Source: Ulvibacter sp. MAR_2010_11
GTDB taxonomy: Bacteria; Bacteroidota; Bacteroidia; Flavobacteriales; Flavobacteriaceae
Direction of reading: 5' to 3'
DNA length: 64,000 nt
Assembly: GCF_002813135.1 (NCBI RefSeq)
Contig: NZ_PHTY01000001.1
Coordinates: forward strand, 2,351,501 to 2,415,500
Shown: positions 45,624 through 55,749 of the stretch, piece by piece
Layout of the letters: every line of letters starts with the position of its first letter
How positions within the stretch are numbered: position 1 is the first letter of the stretch
Position numbers and translations under genes: made by a program
The notes under the pieces: generated by a model
Seen by the model: only the letters and a program-made list of their open reading frames with translations
Databases searched by the model: none
Told to the model about the DNA's origin: nothing

Positions 45624-48047
45624 CTAGGAGTTTTTCTTAAAGATGTTCTTGATGTTGTTGTAATCTATGTAGTAGACCATTCGTAGCGAAAACACATGCT
45701 CGATGGGTTGTTTAAACAACGATTCCAGACTTTCGAAATAGGTAGCAGACGACTCGGAATTTGAATTAAACAACGAATTTCTGTACAGCGCTGTTAACTG
45801 ACTCCCGGGTGCAAATTGCCAGGAATAGCCAAAATCCAGGTTCCAGGTATTAAAATTCACATTGGGATTGTTTACATCGGCCAGCGTATAGTTATCCTCT
45901 GTAGAAACTGTTCCATTTTCTTGTAATGTGTACAAGGTATTGTCGTAAGTCACCGTCGCCCAATAATTTCTAAACGTAAGTGATAGGGCGTGAAAGGAAT
46001 TAAAATTATAATTGCCCGAAATACTATTGACAATAGTAGTCTGCGCACGCTGCCCAAAAACAATATCATCATTTACGGTACTTACGAAACCCCGACTTCC
46101 ACTTCCGTCCTGGTAATTAAAATTATACCCCAAAGTAAACTTTTCGTTAAATCGCATTCTGGGTTCAAAACCAACCCAGTATTCAAATAAATCCCGTTCC
46201 GAATCGAACAAGGTAACAAAGCCTGTATGCGCAAAGAAGGCAAATTTCTTGGCGTAATTTGTATTCACCCAGGTGCTAACATTAAATGGATTTTTATATG
46301 TGAAAAATCTGCCTTCCGCTCTGGGCTCGTAGTAATCGTGTTGTTTTCCGGGTTGCACGTTTGCGTTAAATCCATATTCCCACAGTTTTTTGTTTTGGGC
46401 GTAAATATCGAAACCCAGACTATTGCCAGTGTAGATTCCGGGATCGAAAAGCATATTGTATTCGGCCCAGGTGTAAATGCTTAAATTATTAAAAGTTTCG
46501 GTGGGTTCGAAGATTCTGTAGGATCCAAAAGCACGAAAATTATTATAATTATTTCTGAAAGAGATTCCCAAATCGTTGATGTTGTATTCTCTGTCGGCAA
46601 TCGTATTTTCAACCCCGTACCTGTAACTTCCGCTTACTTTTTCAATTTCTAACGAAGAACTGAATCCGGATCGATTTTCAATCGGTAAATTCAAGCTACT
46701 TACTTTTAATGTTCCATCGACATTCCATTTATTGGCCTTGTCGGTGATATCAAAAACCGCGGCGGTTACGTTGGCATCTCTAAAATGCCCATCACGAATA
46801 ACACTTGTATTAATCAGGCTAATAGAAGAGTTTTTATTGAATTGTTGATCCAAAACAAAAATATTGTAGTTCGCCAGAGGCTCAACCACTTCTTTTCGGG
46901 TTTCACCGGTAGTGAGGTTTTTTATGGAAGCATACGTCTTTTCGGTTATGGCATTAAAAAATCCGATTCCTAATCCATTTTTGGTACGTCCCGAAACTTT
47001 TACAGCATTGAGCATGCTAACCTTGTTGGGATATTCTGTAACTTCTTCATCTTCGGCAACATTCGGAAAACTCGAAGGGCGACCTCCAATACGTCTGGAA
47101 TAGAATAAATTACCTTTGGTGAACAAATCCACACCTTCAGTAAAAAACTGGCGCTGTTCAGAAAAAGTCTGTTCAAAAGGGCCTAAATTAAGGCGGACAT
47201 CATCGAAACCTGTCTGACTAAAATCGGGAACCAGTGTTGCATCCAAGGTGAAATTTTCGGTAATTCCGTATTTCACATCCATCCCTGCATTGTAATCGTC
47301 GATTGTTTCGCCGTCAAACGATTTGACTACTGCCGAAGCAAACGGGTAGAAACTTAAGCGTGTAGGAGGTTCTATATTTTCGATACCCTGTAATAAACCA
47401 TGGTACAGCCCGATATTTCCTTTGGTACGATCTATGGGATTCCAGGAATATTGAGAGTTATCTGTTCTAAAGCGTCTGTGGAATTGCAAGCCCCAGGTTT
47501 GTATTTTTTCATTGGAAAAACGCAAGGTAGAATAGGGGATTTTCATTTCAACAATCCATCCGTCCGATACAATTTCGACGGCACTGTCCCAGACCGCATT
47601 CCATCCAAAATCTTCACCATTACTTGGCGTTGCTATTGCATCAGCCTGTGTCCCGGAGGTAAATACAAAAAACTCGGTGTCGTTTTGAGCATCGTTATTT
47701 GGGTTGAGAATAACTCCAAAAAAATCGGATTGCCCAAAATTATCACGACTGGTTAATTGTCGCATAATTTTATCGGGGTTGTCGTATAAATAAGCACTTA
47801 TATAAATGGCATTGTCATCGTACACCATCTTTACAATGGTTTTTTGATGAGGAGCTTCCACAACACCCATTTCGGGCCTGAATTGTGTAAAATCTTTGGC
47901 TTCATCTGCATTTTGCCATGCTGCATCATCTAAGATTCCATCTATTTTTGGAGCATCTGAAGTTCTATTTATTTGAAGGGATTTTTTTTCCTGTGCGGAC
48001 GCTGTAAAAGCTGCTATTAAGGTAAAAATGATAAAAAGATATTTCAT
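45624..48047 (-). CDS. Outer-membrane protein with CBM9-like and DUF5916 domains
   Basis: An 807-aa exported protein with a signal peptide ending in TASAQ. Residues about 25-190 form the carbohydrate-binding family 9-like fold ([24 protein letters not shown], then [18 protein letters not shown]). The rest (about 220-807) is rich in alternating strands and fits the DUF5916 barrel-like domain, with a C-terminal aromatic strand ([12 protein letters not shown]) before [11 protein letters not shown]. Members are common in Bacteroidota outer membranes; the ligand is unknown. A possible TAGCTTTG -7 element on the minus strand lies at 48334-48341. Confidence 0.85.
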   Translation of the reverse strand: MKYLFIIFTLIAAFTASAQEKKSLQINRTSDAPKIDGILDDAAWQNADEAKDFTQFRPEMGVVEAPHQKTIVKMVYDDNAIYISAYLYDNPDKIMRQLTSRDNFGQSDFFGVILNPNNDAQNDTEFFVFTSGTQADAIATPSNGEDFGWNAVWDSAVEIVSDGWIVEMKIPYSTLRFSNEKIQTWGLQFHRRFRTDNSQYSWNPIDRTKGNIGLYHGLLQGIENIEPPTRLSFYPFASAVVKSFDGETIDDYNAGMDVKYGITENFTLDATLVPDFSQTGFDDVRLNLGPFEQTFSEQRQFFTEGVDLFTKGNLFYSRRIGGRPSSFPNVAEDEEVTEYPNKVSMLNAVKVSGRTKNGLGIGFFNAITEKTYASIKNLTTGETRKEVVEPLANYNIFVLDQQFNKNSSISLINTSVIRDGHFRDANVTAAVFDITDKANKWNVDGTLKVSSLNLPIENRSGFSSSLEIEKVSGSYRYGVENTIADREYNINDLGISFRNNYNNFRAFGSYRIFEPTETFNNLSIYTWAEYNMLFDPGIYTGNSLGFDIYAQNKKLWEYGFNANVQPGKQHDYYEPRAEGRFFTYKNPFNVSTWVNTNYAKKFAFFAHTGFVTLFDSERDLFEYWVGFEPRMRFNEKFTLGYNFNYQDGSGSRGFVSTVNDDIVFGQRAQTTIVNSISGNYNFNSFHALSLTFRNYWATVTYDNTLYTLQENGTVSTEDNYTLADVNNPNVNFNTWNLDFGYSWQFAPGSQLTALYRNSLFNSNSESSATYFESLESLFKQPIEHVFSLRMVYYIDYNNIKNIFKKNS

Positions 48048-48432
48048 TAGATGGCGTTGTTAGATGTTTGCTTAAAGACTCATTGAATTTTGAAATGTTA
48101 CAGGTGATGCCAAAAAAGCACCAATCCGTAATGAATGTAAATAAGCATCGTCTAAGATTCCTCTAAATTTATAGGATTTGTTGTTAGGTACGCGATCCAC
48201 AATTTTTTGACGTAAAATTGTGGATAGTGAAAAACCTGTCGATTTTGGAAAATGTAAAAAATGATTGAGATGAAAACTATAAAGTTTCATTTTTTGATTT
48301 TTGATTGATGCTCCTTGTAAAGGGGATGAGTAACAAAGCTAGCTTACTCTCGTGGAGTGAACTATTAAGAAAAAGTTAAAAAGCGCATAAATTTTAACAA
48401 TACATTAAAATAATTCCCATATTGGATAGAAC
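48048..48432. other. Intergenic region with inverted repeat and possible DUF5916 relic
   Basis: Lies between two divergent genes. It holds a 12-bp perfect inverted repeat ATCCACAATTTT / AAAATTGTGGAT with a 7-nt loop (48195-48225). A minus-strand TAGCTTTG (48334-48341) is a likely -7 element. A 72-codon open frame (48072-48290, minus) starts about 44 bp past that element. Its stretch GILDDA (48145-48161) matches the start of the DUF5916 gene (47924-47940) at 16 of 17 bases, so it may be a decayed partial duplication. Confidence 0.5.
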
Positions 48433-48978
48433 ATGGAAGAGAATTTTGAAAAAATAGTGCTTGCCGGAGGATGTTTTTGGTGTACCGAAGCTGTCTTTCA
48501 GCGGATTGAAGGTGTTGAAGAAGTAATTTCGGGCTACACAGGAGGAAACATTAAAAACCCTGCCTATCGTGAAATTTGCACGGGAAGAACCGGTCATGCA
48601 GAAGCAATTCAAATTACATACAATCCCACTCAAGTCTCTTTGGAAACTTTATTGGAGGTGTTTTTTGCAACTCATGATCCCACCACATTAAACCGACAAG
48701 GAAACGACATTGGTACACAATACAGAAGTGCTGTTTTTTATGCGAATGATATTCAGAAGCAAAAAGCAGCCGATTTTATAGAGCTCCTTACTAAAAACCG
48801 GGTGTTCGACAAGCCTATTGTAACAAAACTGGAGCCTTTAACGGTTTTTTACGAAGCCGAAGAAGACCATCAAAACTATTACAATGAGAATAAGGAGCAA
48901 TCGTACTGTCAGTTTATCATTGCGCCAAAAGTTGAAAAAATAAAAAAATACTATTCAGAAAAACTAAAAACCACTTAA
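48433..48978 (+). CDS. msrA: Peptide methionine-(S)-S-oxide reductase
   Basis: A 181-aa repair enzyme for oxidised methionine. The catalytic cysteine is C14 in [12 protein letters not shown], followed by the conserved VISGYTGGN and [12 protein letters not shown], and a late [10 protein letters not shown]. The length is typical of the MsrA domain alone, without MsrB fusion. Its stop overlaps the folE start by one base. Confidence 0.96.
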   Translation: MEENFEKIVLAGGCFWCTEAVFQRIEGVEEVISGYTGGNIKNPAYREICTGRTGHAEAIQITYNPTQVSLETLLEVFFATHDPTTLNRQGNDIGTQYRSAVFYANDIQKQKAADFIELLTKNRVFDKPIVTKLEPLTVFYEAEEDHQNYYNENKEQSYCQFIIAPKVEKIKKYYSEKLKTT

Positions 48979-49577
48979 TGGGATCCTATTCATTTTTTGA
49001 AGAATACAATCAAGAAGTCACAGACAGCTTAAAAAATAATTTTTCCGAAATTCTAAAAGGAATTGGCGAAGATGTTAAAAGAGAAGGAGTGCTAAAAACT
49101 CCCGAACGCGCTGCAAAAGCGATGCAATTTCTAACGTCGGGTCATTGTCAGGATCCTGCTGAAATATTGCGTAGCGCCATGTTTGCCGAAAGTTACCACG
49201 ATATGGTAATTATAAAGGATATCGAACTGTATTCCCTGTGCGAACACCATATGTTACCATTTTTCGGGAAAGCCCATATTGCATATATTCCCAACGGACA
49301 CATTGTTGGTCTTAGTAAAATCCCCAGAGTAGTGGATGTATTTGCCCGTAGGTTGCAGGTACAGGAACGCTTAACTCACGATATTCTCGAATGCATCAAC
49401 GACACCTTAAAGCCAACAGGAGTTGCTGTTGTTATTGAAGCGGCTCATATGTGTATGATGATGCGCGGCGTTCAAAAACAGAACAGTGTGACTACAACTT
49501 CGGGATTTCGGGGACAATTCGAGAAAATTGAAACTCGCAACGAATTTCTAAAACTCATAAGCAGCGATCTCGCATAA
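48978..49577 (+). CDS. folE: GTP cyclohydrolase I
   Basis: A 199-aa enzyme that converts GTP to dihydroneopterin triphosphate for folate and pterin synthesis. Zinc ligands are in [21 protein letters not shown] and in [34 protein letters not shown] is the conserved core. The start codon overlaps the msrA stop (TAATG), so the two are translated together. Confidence 0.97.
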   Translation: MGSYSFFEEYNQEVTDSLKNNFSEILKGIGEDVKREGVLKTPERAAKAMQFLTSGHCQDPAEILRSAMFAESYHDMVIIKDIELYSLCEHHMLPFFGKAHIAYIPNGHIVGLSKIPRVVDVFARRLQVQERLTHDILECINDTLKPTGVAVVIEAAHMCMMMRGVQKQNSVTTTSGFRGQFEKIETRNEFLKLISSDLA

Positions 49578-49580
49578 TTT

Positions 49581-49596
49581 TGGCACTCTTCTTGCG
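49581..49596 (+). promoter_or_regulatory. Sigma-54-like promoter
   Basis: TGGCACT-N4-TTGCG with GG and GC ten bases apart, the spacing required by sigma-54. It lies just after the folE stop, with transcription expected near 49607, about 20 nt before the ATG at 49629. Confidence 0.7.
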
Positions 49597-49628
49597 TTAT
49601 TAATTTCAGAATAATAAACGAAACCATT

Positions 49629-49937
49629 ATGAAAAATCCTAAATATAAATTACTTCGAAAAGGAATTCTATACGATGCAATAGGGATGGCGACAATGTTC
49701 ATTCCTGTAGTGGGGCCTTTTCTCGATATAATCTGGGCGCCTTATGCGGCTAAGAAGATGAGTGATATGTACAAAGGAACCGAAGGTAAAATTGCATCGG
49801 TACTTGTATTTATTGAGGAATTGCTGCCTATAAGCGACTTTATTCCAACCTTTACACTTATGTGGATCTATACCTATGTCTTTGCAGCCCAACCACAGCC
49901 CGAGCCGCAAACCATTGAAGTAAAAGTAAACGATTAA
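49629..49937 (+). CDS. Small membrane protein of unknown function
   Basis: A 102-aa protein with two hydrophobic segments: GMATMFIPVVGPFLDIIWAPYAA and FIPTFTLMWIYTYVFAAQ. A polar tail QPQPEPQTIEVKVND ends it. The family is not one I recognise. A well-formed sigma-54-like promoter precedes it and a terminator follows, so it is a single-gene unit, probably part of a sigma-54-controlled response. Confidence 0.72.
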   Translation: MKNPKYKLLRKGILYDAIGMATMFIPVVGPFLDIIWAPYAAKKMSDMYKGTEGKIASVLVFIEELLPISDFIPTFTLMWIYTYVFAAQPQPEPQTIEVKVND

Positions 49938-49967
49938 AAAAAAAAGCCCGATTCGGGCTTTTTTTTA
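49937..49967. terminator. Bidirectional terminator
   Basis: A-run, GCCCGA-TTCGGGC, T-run. It serves the small membrane-protein gene and the convergent TonB receptor gene. Confidence 0.85.
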
Positions 49968-49968
49968 T

Positions 49969-52179
49969 TTAGAGTGTTACCTTCAAATGAAAAGTAATGT
50001 TTCTTCCCATATTAGGTATTCCATCCGGTTTAAGCCGGGATAAATGAGCAATATAGGTGGTATCGAGTAAGTTTGTTATTGTCAAGCCGCTTTCAATGGA
50101 TAACTTTTTAAGTACCAGTTCGAGTCCCGCTCCCAAATTGACCAAATTGTAGCCTTCACTTTCTGTTTCAAAAGCACTTATACGATCTTGCTTAAATGTG
50201 TTTTTTACACCTACAAAAGCGTAAGGGGTTTTTATGCTTCGGAAATCATTAAATTCAATTCGCAGTGTATTTTGAAGTGAGTTTGCCGGAAGCAAGGGTA
50301 AATTAGATGCGTCTTTCAGTTCGCCACGAACCATTTCGAAACTACTTTCAATATGTAACCAATCCAGAGGATGCGGGTGGATATGCACACCCACCTCGCC
50401 GCCATACAACGAAGCATCGTTCTGAACATAATTGAACACCGGGTTTTCTTCAATGGTCTCACCTGTCGGGCTTATAAAAATATAGTTGCCAAGTGCGTTG
50501 TAAAAGCCGTTGGCAGCAATTTCGAAATGTTCGTTTTTAAACTCCAAAGAAAGATCGGTTTGGATATTTTGTTCGTTGTCTAAATTCGGATTCCCAATTT
50601 CATATCTATTTGTGCCTTCATGAACTCCATTTGAAGTTAATTCGGCCAGGTTAGGAGCTCTGAATCCGCTGGCAATATTGAGCCGTCCCACAAGATTTTC
50701 GGTGATATCAAGTTTGGCGCCAATTGCTGCATTAAAACTATTAAAATCCTGCTGCAAAGGAGCTATGTACTCATCATCGCCACTTGTTCCTGCTGCTTCA
50801 CTGTCAATCTTTCGAATGTCTAAACGTAAGCCGGCTTGAAAATCTATTTTTTCCAGATGGTAATGGGTTGTTCCCAAAATCCCGAAATCGGTTGTCGTTG
50901 CATTGGGAATTAAAACCTCTTCTCCCAAATTGCTATTGGATTGATACATTCCCTGCACCCCTACTATTGTTTCAAAATTACCGAGCTGAGGAAAATTGTA
51001 TTTTACATCGTAGTTAAAAGTATTTAGTTGCATGCGCAGGGCAGCATTATCTACGGTCTCTTCAAATTCACTGCGATCATTAAACAAATATCCCATCTTA
51101 GCATCTAAACTTGAGTTCGTAAAGAAAAAGGTGTTGTCCAGGCTAACAATATGGTTGTCGATCTCCTGGAAAGGTAATAGTGGTGTTTTTGCCGTAGTTT
51201 GAACTCCAATTTCTTCAGGAATCCCAATGTTAGCCCGATTGTAGTTATACCTTAATGTAGATTTTAACTTAGTATCCTGATATCCAAAACCGGTCTTTAT
51301 ATCTTTTTCATTGAAACGTGTATTTGTTACACGAATCCCGGTCCCTGTTTTGTAATCGCTATGTGAAACATAAGCTCCTCGCACAAGAAATTTAAACTTT
51401 TCGGAAGAAGTTTTAGCTCCAAAATTACTGGAAGTACCTACTGTGTTTGAATAGTAAGTAGTATTCAAATCGGCTTCAAAATCTCCGGTGGCTGCGAATC
51501 GTTCCGGATTGAGATATAATACGCCTCCCAAGGCATCACTGCCATAGAGCAGAGAAGCGGGACCTTTAATAACCTCGACGCTTTCAATTCCGGCATCGTT
51601 TACACCCAATCCGTGTTCGCCACCAAACTGTTGATTCTCCAGGCGAACTCCTTGCGTATAAGTTAGTACTCTGTTAGCACTGAGCCCGCGTATCACCGGT
51701 TTTCCAATACCAACTCCGGTGCTAATCGTTTCAACTCCAGCGATGTTGGTAATGCCTTCCGCCAGCGAAACTGCACCTGTTGCCTTTATTTGATCGGTGC
51801 TCATTCTTTCTACCTTCATCACATTGTCGCTTTGCAGTTTGTGAAAAGGTGTAGATATGATAACTTCTTCCATTTCTACCACACTTTCAAGAAGTTGAAT
51901 GTCCTCTGTATGGGATTCATTTTCAGAAAGCGTGATTTTTTTTGAAAGGGTTGTATAACCCAGCATGGAGTATATGACAGTGTATGTTCCGTCCGGAATA
52001 TTTGAGATGGAATAATTACCGTTGAAATCGGCTACCATACCCTTTTCCAATTGAGGAATATATATTGTAGCCGAAATGGGTTCTTGCGTTTGTGATTGTA
52101 CTGTGCCCGAAATTGTATTCTGAGCAATGGTGTTAACGGTACAAAAAAGTACCGTCAACAGTAAGAAATTTATTTTCAT
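49969..52179 (-). CDS. TonB-dependent outer-membrane receptor, probable metal uptake
   Basis: A 736-aa receptor. After a signal peptide (ending NTIAQ), residues about 20-105 form a carboxypeptidase-regulatory-like domain (ISGTVQSQTQEPISATIYI). The plug follows, with KPVIRGLSANRVLTYTQGVRLENQQFGGEHG and VEVIKGPASLLYGSDALGGVLYL. The C-terminal barrel ends in the expected aromatic strand (NMGRNITFHLKVTL). The His/Cys-rich protein encoded 41 bp upstream suggests a metal ion or metal complex as ligand, but the receptor sequence itself does not say which. Confidence 0.92.
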   Translation of the reverse strand: MKINFLLLTVLFCTVNTIAQNTISGTVQSQTQEPISATIYIPQLEKGMVADFNGNYSISNIPDGTYTVIYSMLGYTTLSKKITLSENESHTEDIQLLESVVEMEEVIISTPFHKLQSDNVMKVERMSTDQIKATGAVSLAEGITNIAGVETISTGVGIGKPVIRGLSANRVLTYTQGVRLENQQFGGEHGLGVNDAGIESVEVIKGPASLLYGSDALGGVLYLNPERFAATGDFEADLNTTYYSNTVGTSSNFGAKTSSEKFKFLVRGAYVSHSDYKTGTGIRVTNTRFNEKDIKTGFGYQDTKLKSTLRYNYNRANIGIPEEIGVQTTAKTPLLPFQEIDNHIVSLDNTFFFTNSSLDAKMGYLFNDRSEFEETVDNAALRMQLNTFNYDVKYNFPQLGNFETIVGVQGMYQSNSNLGEEVLIPNATTTDFGILGTTHYHLEKIDFQAGLRLDIRKIDSEAAGTSGDDEYIAPLQQDFNSFNAAIGAKLDITENLVGRLNIASGFRAPNLAELTSNGVHEGTNRYEIGNPNLDNEQNIQTDLSLEFKNEHFEIAANGFYNALGNYIFISPTGETIEENPVFNYVQNDASLYGGEVGVHIHPHPLDWLHIESSFEMVRGELKDASNLPLLPANSLQNTLRIEFNDFRSIKTPYAFVGVKNTFKQDRISAFETESEGYNLVNLGAGLELVLKKLSIESGLTITNLLDTTYIAHLSRLKPDGIPNMGRNITFHLKVTL

Positions 52180-52220
52180 GAGAATATTTTCTTAAAAATT
52201 AGTAATTAAAAATTTGAAAA

Positions 52221-52553
52221 CTAACAAATAAGAAATAGAGGAGGGCCTCTGGAATCGGGGTGTTGAAGAGGAATAAGTTTTGCTGAAAAAAAATAGAGGG
52301 TTTCTGTTCTTTCGTTCTGCTTTACTTCAGCGACAAAAGAATTGTCTAACGGATTAAAACTGAAAGTGGATAGGTGAAAATCGCAAATTGGACATTCGGT
52401 TATCTTTTCATGCAGGTGAACCGTATAATCTGTACAAACAGTGTGGTGGTGATTCTCAAAAATATGTGTAAACTGAATAACACTAGGCAATAATAACCCT
52501 ATGGTAAGCACCACAGAAGCTATTATCGTGAAAATAGAGTGTCTTAATTTCAT
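52221..52553 (-). CDS. Exported His/Cys-rich protein, probable metal binding
   Basis: A 110-aa protein with an N-terminal hydrophobic signal or anchor (IFTIIASVVLTIGLLLPSVIQF). The mature part contains a dense set of potential ligands: HIFENHHHTVC, HLHEKITECPICDFH. The end, SRGPPLFLIC, is a hydrophobic, cysteine-terminated tail. Small His/Cys-rich exported proteins of this kind often occur beside TonB receptors for metals such as zinc or copper. The gene precedes the receptor on the same strand, and its ATG lies directly after the preceding gene's stop. Confidence 0.72.
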   Translation of the reverse strand: MKLRHSIFTIIASVVLTIGLLLPSVIQFTHIFENHHHTVCTDYTVHLHEKITECPICDFHLSTFSFNPLDNSFVAEVKQNERTETLYFFSAKLIPLQHPDSRGPPLFLIC

Positions 52554-52856
52554 TTACGCTTTTATCAAAAAACCCAATCGCATACTTCGCAACATTTTCT
52601 TTTCGAAGTCCCAAAAAAAAGAAAATTCTCCAAACAACCAACCAAAAAGCACCAAAAGTACTTGGTACAGCGGAAAAATAATCAGGATTCGGGTTGGCCA
52701 ATAAATAAACCAGCCCATTTCTCTTGTAATCCCAACAAAATCGGTCATGGGAGCGGCAAACTTTGCTGCGGTACTACCTGTGATAGCAAATACCAGAAAC
52801 ACTACAAATAATTGCCAATTGGAATGAATGTTCCAACGCTGCTTTAATTTGTTCAT
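52554..52856 (-). CDS. Membrane protein, DUF6787-like
   Basis: A 100-aa protein with two membrane helices (WQLFVVFLVFAITGSTAAKF and WPTRILIIFPLYQVLLVLFGWLFG). The FWDFEKKMLRSMRLG C-terminus and the pattern fit the flavobacterial DUF6787 family as I recall it; the family number is from memory. Its start overlaps the preceding gene by 4 nt, and the His/Cys-rich gene follows without a gap. Confidence 0.7.
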   Translation of the reverse strand: MNKLKQRWNIHSNWQLFVVFLVFAITGSTAAKFAAPMTDFVGITREMGWFIYWPTRILIIFPLYQVLLVLFGWLFGEFSFFWDFEKKMLRSMRLGFLIKA

Positions 52857-53254
52857 CTAAGCTTCTGCTTGTATTTTTGTTCAAAATATTTGAAGTAGTT
52901 GTACAATAGATAGTTTACTTCCAGGCCGTAATGAATATTTGGATCATAATCTATTTGCTGCGGATATAAAGTTTTGGAATAGGAGGGATTGTATACTCTG
53001 TTATTGTATTCCAGAACATATTGATAATTTCTTGTTTCCAAATATCCAATTCCGTTAAAACCCTTTGGTGGTTGTGTAACAAGCCAAGAGTCGAAGCCGG
53101 GCTCAATAATCAATATTTCGTATTCCAAACTATCATTTGCAATACGTAGTGTGTCGCTGGTCCCTGTGGTTGCAACACCTTCCACGGAAGATTTACTGGA
53201 TTCACAGCTGTAAATCCCCAGAGCTACAATTAAAATCGCGAGTAAATATTTCAT
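52853..53254 (-). CDS. Lipoprotein, DUF6146-like
   Basis: A 133-aa protein with a lipoprotein signal (ILIVALGIYSCESS, Cys17). The mature domain has LEYEILIIEPGFDSWLVTQ, a conserved WL core, and NYLLYNYFKYFEQKYKQ near the end, as in the DUF6146 family as I recall it. It is the first gene of a four-gene unit that ends with the TonB receptor. The 268 bp upstream, up to serA, hold no gene; a near-consensus TAACTTTA lies at 53268-53275 on the minus strand. Confidence 0.72.
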   Translation of the reverse strand: MKYLLAILIVALGIYSCESSKSSVEGVATTGTSDTLRIANDSLEYEILIIEPGFDSWLVTQPPKGFNGIGYLETRNYQYVLEYNNRVYNPSYSKTLYPQQIDYDPNIHYGLEVNYLLYNYFKYFEQKYKQKLR

Positions 53255-53522
53255 AGTTTCAATTTTTATAAAGTTACAAAAACAAATCCTTCCTACCCAT
53301 GCTTTTTTAAACCCTTTAACAATAATTCAACACTTTTTTTACCATCCTTCGGTATCCTATTCGCGACCATTTTCTAGCATACGACCTAATTATCCATCTT
53401 ATCCAAATGGGAATGACACATTTTGTTATTCTTGTTTTTTCTGGATCACCATACTGCAAGTCGATTGATACGACCATGTTTTACGATCTTATGTTCGTCG
53501 TTCTTTATCAATGATAAGTGAT

Positions 53523-54479
53523 CTACACCGGTTTCAATATGGCTACAATCTGCTCGGCCAGTTCAGTACCAATGCGGTCTTGTGCTTCTTCGGTAGCTGC
53601 TCCGATATGCGGACTTAAGGATATTTTATCGTTCATTAACACTTTAATGGCGGGAGTAGGTTCTTCTTCAAAAGTATCTAAACCTGCAAAAGATAGTTTT
53701 CCGCTATCCAAAGCCTCAACAAGAGCTACTTCATCAATTACGCCACCACGTGCAGCGTTGATAATTCCTGCACCGGATTTCATTTGTGCAATTTCGTTTT
53801 TGCCAATTACATATCCCTTTTGTGCAGGAACATGAAGTGTAATAAAGTCGCTATGCTTGATCAATTCTGAAACTGGTTCTGTTTTAATCTTCAATGTTAC
53901 TTGCTGGCCGTCATAGAAGTCTAAAGTAATATCTGCCTCGCCAACATGACTATCACTCGCTATCACTTTCATACCACAGCCCAATGCGATTTTAGCAACC
54001 TCCTTACCAATACGTCCGAAACCAATAATTCCAATCGTTTTGCCACGTAATTCACTACCTTTTGCATATGCCTTCTTAAGATCGTTGAAGCGGCTGTCGC
54101 CATCGAGTGGCATTGTACGGTTTGCATCGTGAAGGAATCTTACACCGGTGAATAGGTGAGCAAACACCAATTCGGCTACCGACGCAGAAGAGGCGGCAGG
54201 GGTATTTATTACGTACAATCCTTTCTCTTTTGCATAGGCAACATCAATATTATCCATCCCTACACCACCACGTCCAATGATTTTTAAACTCGGACAAGCA
54301 TCTATCACATCTTTTCGAATTTGCGTAGCACTACGCACCAATACAACATCTACCTGATGCTGGTTGATATAATTAATAATTTGTTCCTGCGCTACTTTAA
54401 CGGTTATTACCTCAAATCCTGCGGCCTGCAATGCTGCTACACCTGTTTGTGAAATTCCGTCGTTGGCTAATACTTTCAT
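53523..54479 (-). CDS. serA: D-3-phosphoglycerate dehydrogenase (short form)
   Basis: A 318-aa D-2-hydroxyacid dehydrogenase that starts serine synthesis by oxidising 3-phosphoglycerate. The NAD fold has GIIGFGRIGKEVAKIALGCGM, and the catalytic R, E and H are in INAARGGVIDE, DTFEEEPTP and LSPHIGAATEEAQDR. There is no C-terminal ACT domain, so allosteric control by serine is not expected. It lies 133 bp downstream of serC on the same strand. Confidence 0.9.
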   Translation of the reverse strand: MKVLANDGISQTGVAALQAAGFEVITVKVAQEQIINYINQHQVDVVLVRSATQIRKDVIDACPSLKIIGRGGVGMDNIDVAYAKEKGLYVINTPAASSASVAELVFAHLFTGVRFLHDANRTMPLDGDSRFNDLKKAYAKGSELRGKTIGIIGFGRIGKEVAKIALGCGMKVIASDSHVGEADITLDFYDGQQVTLKIKTEPVSELIKHSDFITLHVPAQKGYVIGKNEIAQMKSGAGIINAARGGVIDEVALVEALDSGKLSFAGLDTFEEEPTPAIKVLMNDKISLSPHIGAATEEAQDRIGTELAEQIVAILKPV

Positions 54480-54612
54480 AATAATTATAAATGTTGAATT
54501 TTAAGTTTTAAATTTTTTGTTGGCTTGTTTTTACTAAGTCAATTATTCTAATTGCAAATTAGAAACTTCTTTCCTCAATCATAGCTTAAAGATTAGGACT
54601 TAGAACTTATCT

Positions 54613-55680
54613 CTATCCTTTGTTTTCAAGCTCCTGCATAACATCTACCAATACCTTAACGCTTTCCAACGGCAATGCATTGTACATGGAGGCTCTGTAT
54701 CCGCCCACACTTCTATGACCGTTTAAGCCGTTGATACCTGCAGCTTTCACCAAGGCCTCAAAACGATCTTTGTCATTTGTGTTGGTTAAATTGAAGGTTG
54801 CGTTCATTTTGGATCGGTCTTCGGCATTAGCCACAAATCCTTTAAATAAAGGGTTTCGATCAATTTCAGTATATAAAAGCTTTGCTTTTGCGTTATTAAT
54901 TTTTTCAATTTCCGAAATACCTCCCTGGTCTTTCAGCCACTCTAGCGTTAGCATAGAAACATAGACCGGAAAAACCGCAGGAGTATTGTACATGCTGTCT
55001 TTGCTTATATGAACCTTATAATCCAGCATTGAAGGAATAGTGCGGGATACCTTGCCTAAAATTTCTTCCTTAACAACAACCAAAGTTGTTCCGGCCGCAC
55101 CCATATTCTTTTGTGCTCCTGCATATATTAGATCGAATTTCGAAAAATCCAATTGTCTTGAAAAGATGTCGCTACTCATATCACAAACGAGTAATGCGTC
55201 AGTTTCGGGAAACGATTGAAGCTGTGTCCCAAAGATGGTATTGTTACTAGTACAATGAAAATAGTCTACCCCTGAAGGGATAGTATAATTTTTAGGTATA
55301 TAATTGAAATTTTGCTCTTTAGAGGAGGCTACTTCAACAATATCTCCAACTAATTTAGCTTCTTTAATTGCCTTATCAGACCAGGTCCCGGTATTTAAAT
55401 ATGCGGCTTTTTTCTCCAGTAAATTGTAAGCCACCATCAAAAACTCAAGACTCGCGCCTCCTTGCAAAAACAACGCTTTGTAGCCTTTGTCTTGAAGTCC
55501 AAGATGCTCTAAGGCGAGTTCCCTCGCATTTTCCATTACATCTACAAAATCCTTACTTCTGTGTGAAATTTCTACTAAGGACAAATCAAGTCCGTTAAAA
55601 TTAAGTACGGCTTCGGAAGCTTTTTTTAACACCGATTGAGGTAAAATACAAGGTCCGGCACTAAAATTATGTTTTTTCAT
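54613..55680 (-). CDS. serC: Phosphoserine aminotransferase
   Basis: A 355-aa fold-type I PLP enzyme that makes phosphoserine from 3-phosphohydroxypyruvate and glutamate. The Schiff-base lysine K191 is in YAGAQKNMGAAGTT. Other marks are NFSAGPCILPQ at the N-terminus, FLQGGASLEF, and the late GHRSVGGYRASMYNALPLE. It is next to serA. Phosphoserine is also the reported substrate of cysteate synthase, which links this unit to the candidate capnine genes at 16702-19133. Confidence 0.95.
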   Translation of the reverse strand: MKKHNFSAGPCILPQSVLKKASEAVLNFNGLDLSLVEISHRSKDFVDVMENARELALEHLGLQDKGYKALFLQGGASLEFLMVAYNLLEKKAAYLNTGTWSDKAIKEAKLVGDIVEVASSKEQNFNYIPKNYTIPSGVDYFHCTSNNTIFGTQLQSFPETDALLVCDMSSDIFSRQLDFSKFDLIYAGAQKNMGAAGTTLVVVKEEILGKVSRTIPSMLDYKVHISKDSMYNTPAVFPVYVSMLTLEWLKDQGGISEIEKINNAKAKLLYTEIDRNPLFKGFVANAEDRSKMNATFNLTNTNDKDRFEALVKAAGINGLNGHRSVGGYRASMYNALPLESVKVLVDVMQELENKG

Positions 55681-55749
55681 AGTTTGAATTTTTCAATGTG
55701 CAAAGATGTGAATTAAACACCTATTATGGATTAAATAATTGATAATTTA

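Noticed and set aside
52180-53522. A cobalamin or other riboswitch before the TonB receptor unit.
   Set aside because: Only short gaps inside the unit and no B12-box or other conserved riboswitch core seen; the 53255-53522 gap also shows none.
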